Source of the DNA: Thalassobius vesicularis
Lineage (GTDB): Bacteria; Pseudomonadota; Alphaproteobacteria; Rhodobacterales; Rhodobacteraceae
Reading direction: 5' to 3'
Length of the DNA stretch: 64,000 nt
Assembly: GCF_004799325.1 (NCBI RefSeq)
Contig: NZ_SSMD01000003.1
Coordinates: forward strand, 372,001 to 436,000
Shown: in pieces, positions 62,629-64,000 of the stretch
How the letters are laid out: each line of letters begins with the position of its first letter
Position numbering within the stretch: the first letter of the stretch is position 1
Position numbers and translations under genes: made by a program
Notes under the pieces: generated by a model
The model's input: only the letters and a program-made list of their open reading frames with translations
The model's database searches: none
What the model was told of the DNA's origin: nothing

Positions 62629-63498
62629 ATGGACCTGCCCTTTGACGGTGCAATCAGCGCGTTCTACGACACAGGCGCCCCGGACGATGTGCGCAACGCC
62701 ATCAAGCGCGCCGAGAAAAGCGATATCCTGAACCCGACCTATCCGCACAGCGAACGTCTGGCCTCGAAACCCTATTCCAAGGACATGGCCAAGCTGCAGG
62801 TGGAACTGGTAAAGCTGCAAAGCTGGGCCAAGTCCACCGGCGCCCGCATCGCCATCGTCTTCGAAGGGCGCGACGCCTCGGGCAAGGGCGGCACGATCAA
62901 GCGGTTCCGCGAAAACCTGAACCCGCGCGGTGCCCGCGTGGTGGCCCTGTCGAAACCTACCGAGACCGAGGCCACCCAGTGGTATTTCCAGCGCTATGTC
63001 GACCACCTGCCCTCGGGCGGTGAGATCGTGTTTTTCGACCGCTCGTGGTACAACCGAGGTGTTGTTGAGAAGGTGTTCGGCTTCTGCACCGACACGCAGC
63101 GGGAACACTTCTTTGCGCAGGTCCCCGATTTCGAAAAGATGCTGGTCGAAGAAGGCATCCACCTGATCAAGTTCTGGCTGAACGTCGGCCAAGCCGAACA
63201 GCTGAGCCGCTTTCTGGACCGCGAACAGGATCCGTTGAAACAGTGGAAGCTCAGCTGGATCGACGTAGAGGGGCTGAAAAAGTGGGATGACTACACCGCC
63301 GCCATCGCCGAGACGCTGAAACGCAGCCACACGCCCCAGGCGCCCTGGACGATCATCCGCTCGGACGACAAGAAACGCGCCCGGCTGGCCGCCATCCGGC
63401 ACCTGCTGCACTCGATCGACTACGCCCACAAGAACGAGAAAGCAATCGGCCCGGTCGATCCCTCGATCTGTGGCGGACCGGACATCTGGGATGCCTAA
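62629..63498 (+). CDS. ppk2: Polyphosphate kinase 2
   Basis: 289 residues from the ATG at 62629 with GGAGAGG upstream. Walker [12 protein letters not shown] (78-88), lid and Walker B segments [24 protein letters not shown], and the PPK2 family core [10 protein letters not shown] and [18 protein letters not shown]. Class I PPK2 enzymes use polyphosphate to make NTPs from NDPs. The last eight bases overlap the start of the tetR gene. Confidence 0.93.
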   Translation: MDLPFDGAISAFYDTGAPDDVRNAIKRAEKSDILNPTYPHSERLASKPYSKDMAKLQVELVKLQSWAKSTGARIAIVFEGRDASGKGGTIKRFRENLNPRGARVVALSKPTETEATQWYFQRYVDHLPSGGEIVFFDRSWYNRGVVEKVFGFCTDTQREHFFAQVPDFEKMLVEEGIHLIKFWLNVGQAEQLSRFLDREQDPLKQWKLSWIDVEGLKKWDDYTAAIAETLKRSHTPQAPWTIIRSDDKKRARLAAIRHLLHSIDYAHKNEKAIGPVDPSICGGPDIWDA

Positions 63499-64000
63499 GA
63501 AGCGCGGATATCATCACGGAAACCTGCGTCAGGCCCTTGTCGAGGCGGCGCTGGAGCTGATCGAGGCCAAGGGCCCGACCGGGTTCACCCTGTCCGAGGC
63601 GGCCAAGCAGGCCGGCGTCACCCCCGCCGCCGTCTACCGGCATTTCGAGGGCCGCGAGGACCTCATCGCCGAGGCCGCGCGCCAGGGCTACGAGATTTTC
63701 GCAGACGTGATGCAATACGCCTATGACAAGGGCCAGCCCTCGGCGCTGGCGGCGTTCGAGGCGACCGGCCGCGCCTATCTGGCCTTTGCGCGCAAATATC
63801 CGGGCCACTACATCGCGATGTTCGAATCCGGCATTTCGGTCAACCGCACGCCCGAGTTGGCCCAGATCGCCACCCGCGCGCGCGGTGTTCTGGAAAAGGC
63901 TGCGGCCGACCTGTCACAGCACATTCCCCCCGAAAAACGCCCGCCCGCGGCGATGTTCTCGGCCCATATCTGGGCGCTGAGCCACGGCGTGGTCGAGCTA
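63491..64000 (+). CDS. TetR-family transcriptional regulator (3' end beyond the window)
   Basis: 170 codons are visible from the ATG at 63491, which lies inside the end of ppk2 (eight-base overlap), and no stop is reached. The N-terminal helix-turn-helix reads [56 protein letters not shown], a clear TetR domain. The following helices ([30 protein letters not shown]) belong to the TetR_C WHG-type ligand domain. Coupling to ppk2 suggests co-transcription; the ligand is unknown. Confidence 0.92.
   Translation, partial: MPKKRGYHHGNLRQALVEAALELIEAKGPTGFTLSEAAKQAGVTPAAVYRHFEGREDLIAEAARQGYEIFADVMQYAYDKGQPSALAAFEATGRAYLAFARKYPGHYIAMFESGISVNRTPELAQIATRARGVLEKAAADLSQHIPPEKRPPAAMFSAHIWALSHGVVEL

Overview
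This is a GC-rich chromosomal window from an alphaproteobacterium, almost certainly a member of the Rhodobacteraceae/Roseobacter group. Three things point there. The dusB-ntrB-ntrC-ntrY-ntrX run is followed by trkA-trkH-hfq-hflX. recA carries a GTTC-N7-GTTC SOS box of the alphaproteobacterial type. Family markers are present: CckA, an IspDF fusion, a DUF6456/DUF6477 pair, and an NtrC without the GAFTGA loop. No tRNA, rRNA, CRISPR array, insertion sequence or prophage was recognised; the gene content is mostly housekeeping.

Layout. 0-2.3 kb: a PepSY / cytochrome b561 / membrane-anchored LuxR operon, then ssb. 2.3-9 kb: a 45-residue membrane peptide, a FemAB-like acyltransferase, typA, a VOC enzyme, a DUF1330 protein and alaS. 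9-17 kb: recA with SOS box, a sulfotransferase-like gene, cckA, and an rsmB / MBL hydrolase / guaB run. 17-30 kb: crotonase, agmatinase, a RACo-type corrinoid activator, MFS efflux, icd, YitT, SMR efflux, DUF2218, a 3-hydroxyisobutyrate dehydrogenase-like gene and a penicillin acylase. Six copies of a short repeat lie in the gaps here. 28.9-41.2 kb: hflX, hfq, trkHA and the ntr operon, all on the minus strand apart from one inserted lipoprotein gene. 41.4-46.1 kb: ispDF-pgpA-cinA, amtB, a COQ10/RatA-type gene, hpt and a 53-residue membrane peptide. 46.1-54 kb: LysR with two cytochromes c, cupin, lipA, peroxiredoxin/oxyR, a VIT transporter and a DUF6456 regulator divergent from DUF6477. 54-64 kb: an MttB-family methyltransferase, FadL, guaA, a DMT transporter, a P-loop ATPase, metA, an alpha/beta hydrolase, ppk2 and a truncated tetR.

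How genes work together. The ntr genes and amtB serve nitrogen sensing and ammonium uptake. guaB, guaA and hpt cover guanine nucleotide synthesis and salvage. CckA and the DUF6456 protein (a candidate GafA-like activator) could both act in control of gene transfer agent production. The MttB homologue (54 kb) and the RACo-type activator (19 kb) are two parts of a corrinoid methyltransfer route whose corrinoid protein is not in the window.

The least explained structures are a dispersed short repeat family with two inverted-pair forms and a related 28-nt variant, several symmetric candidate operators, and two small membrane-protein genes shorter than 60 codons.
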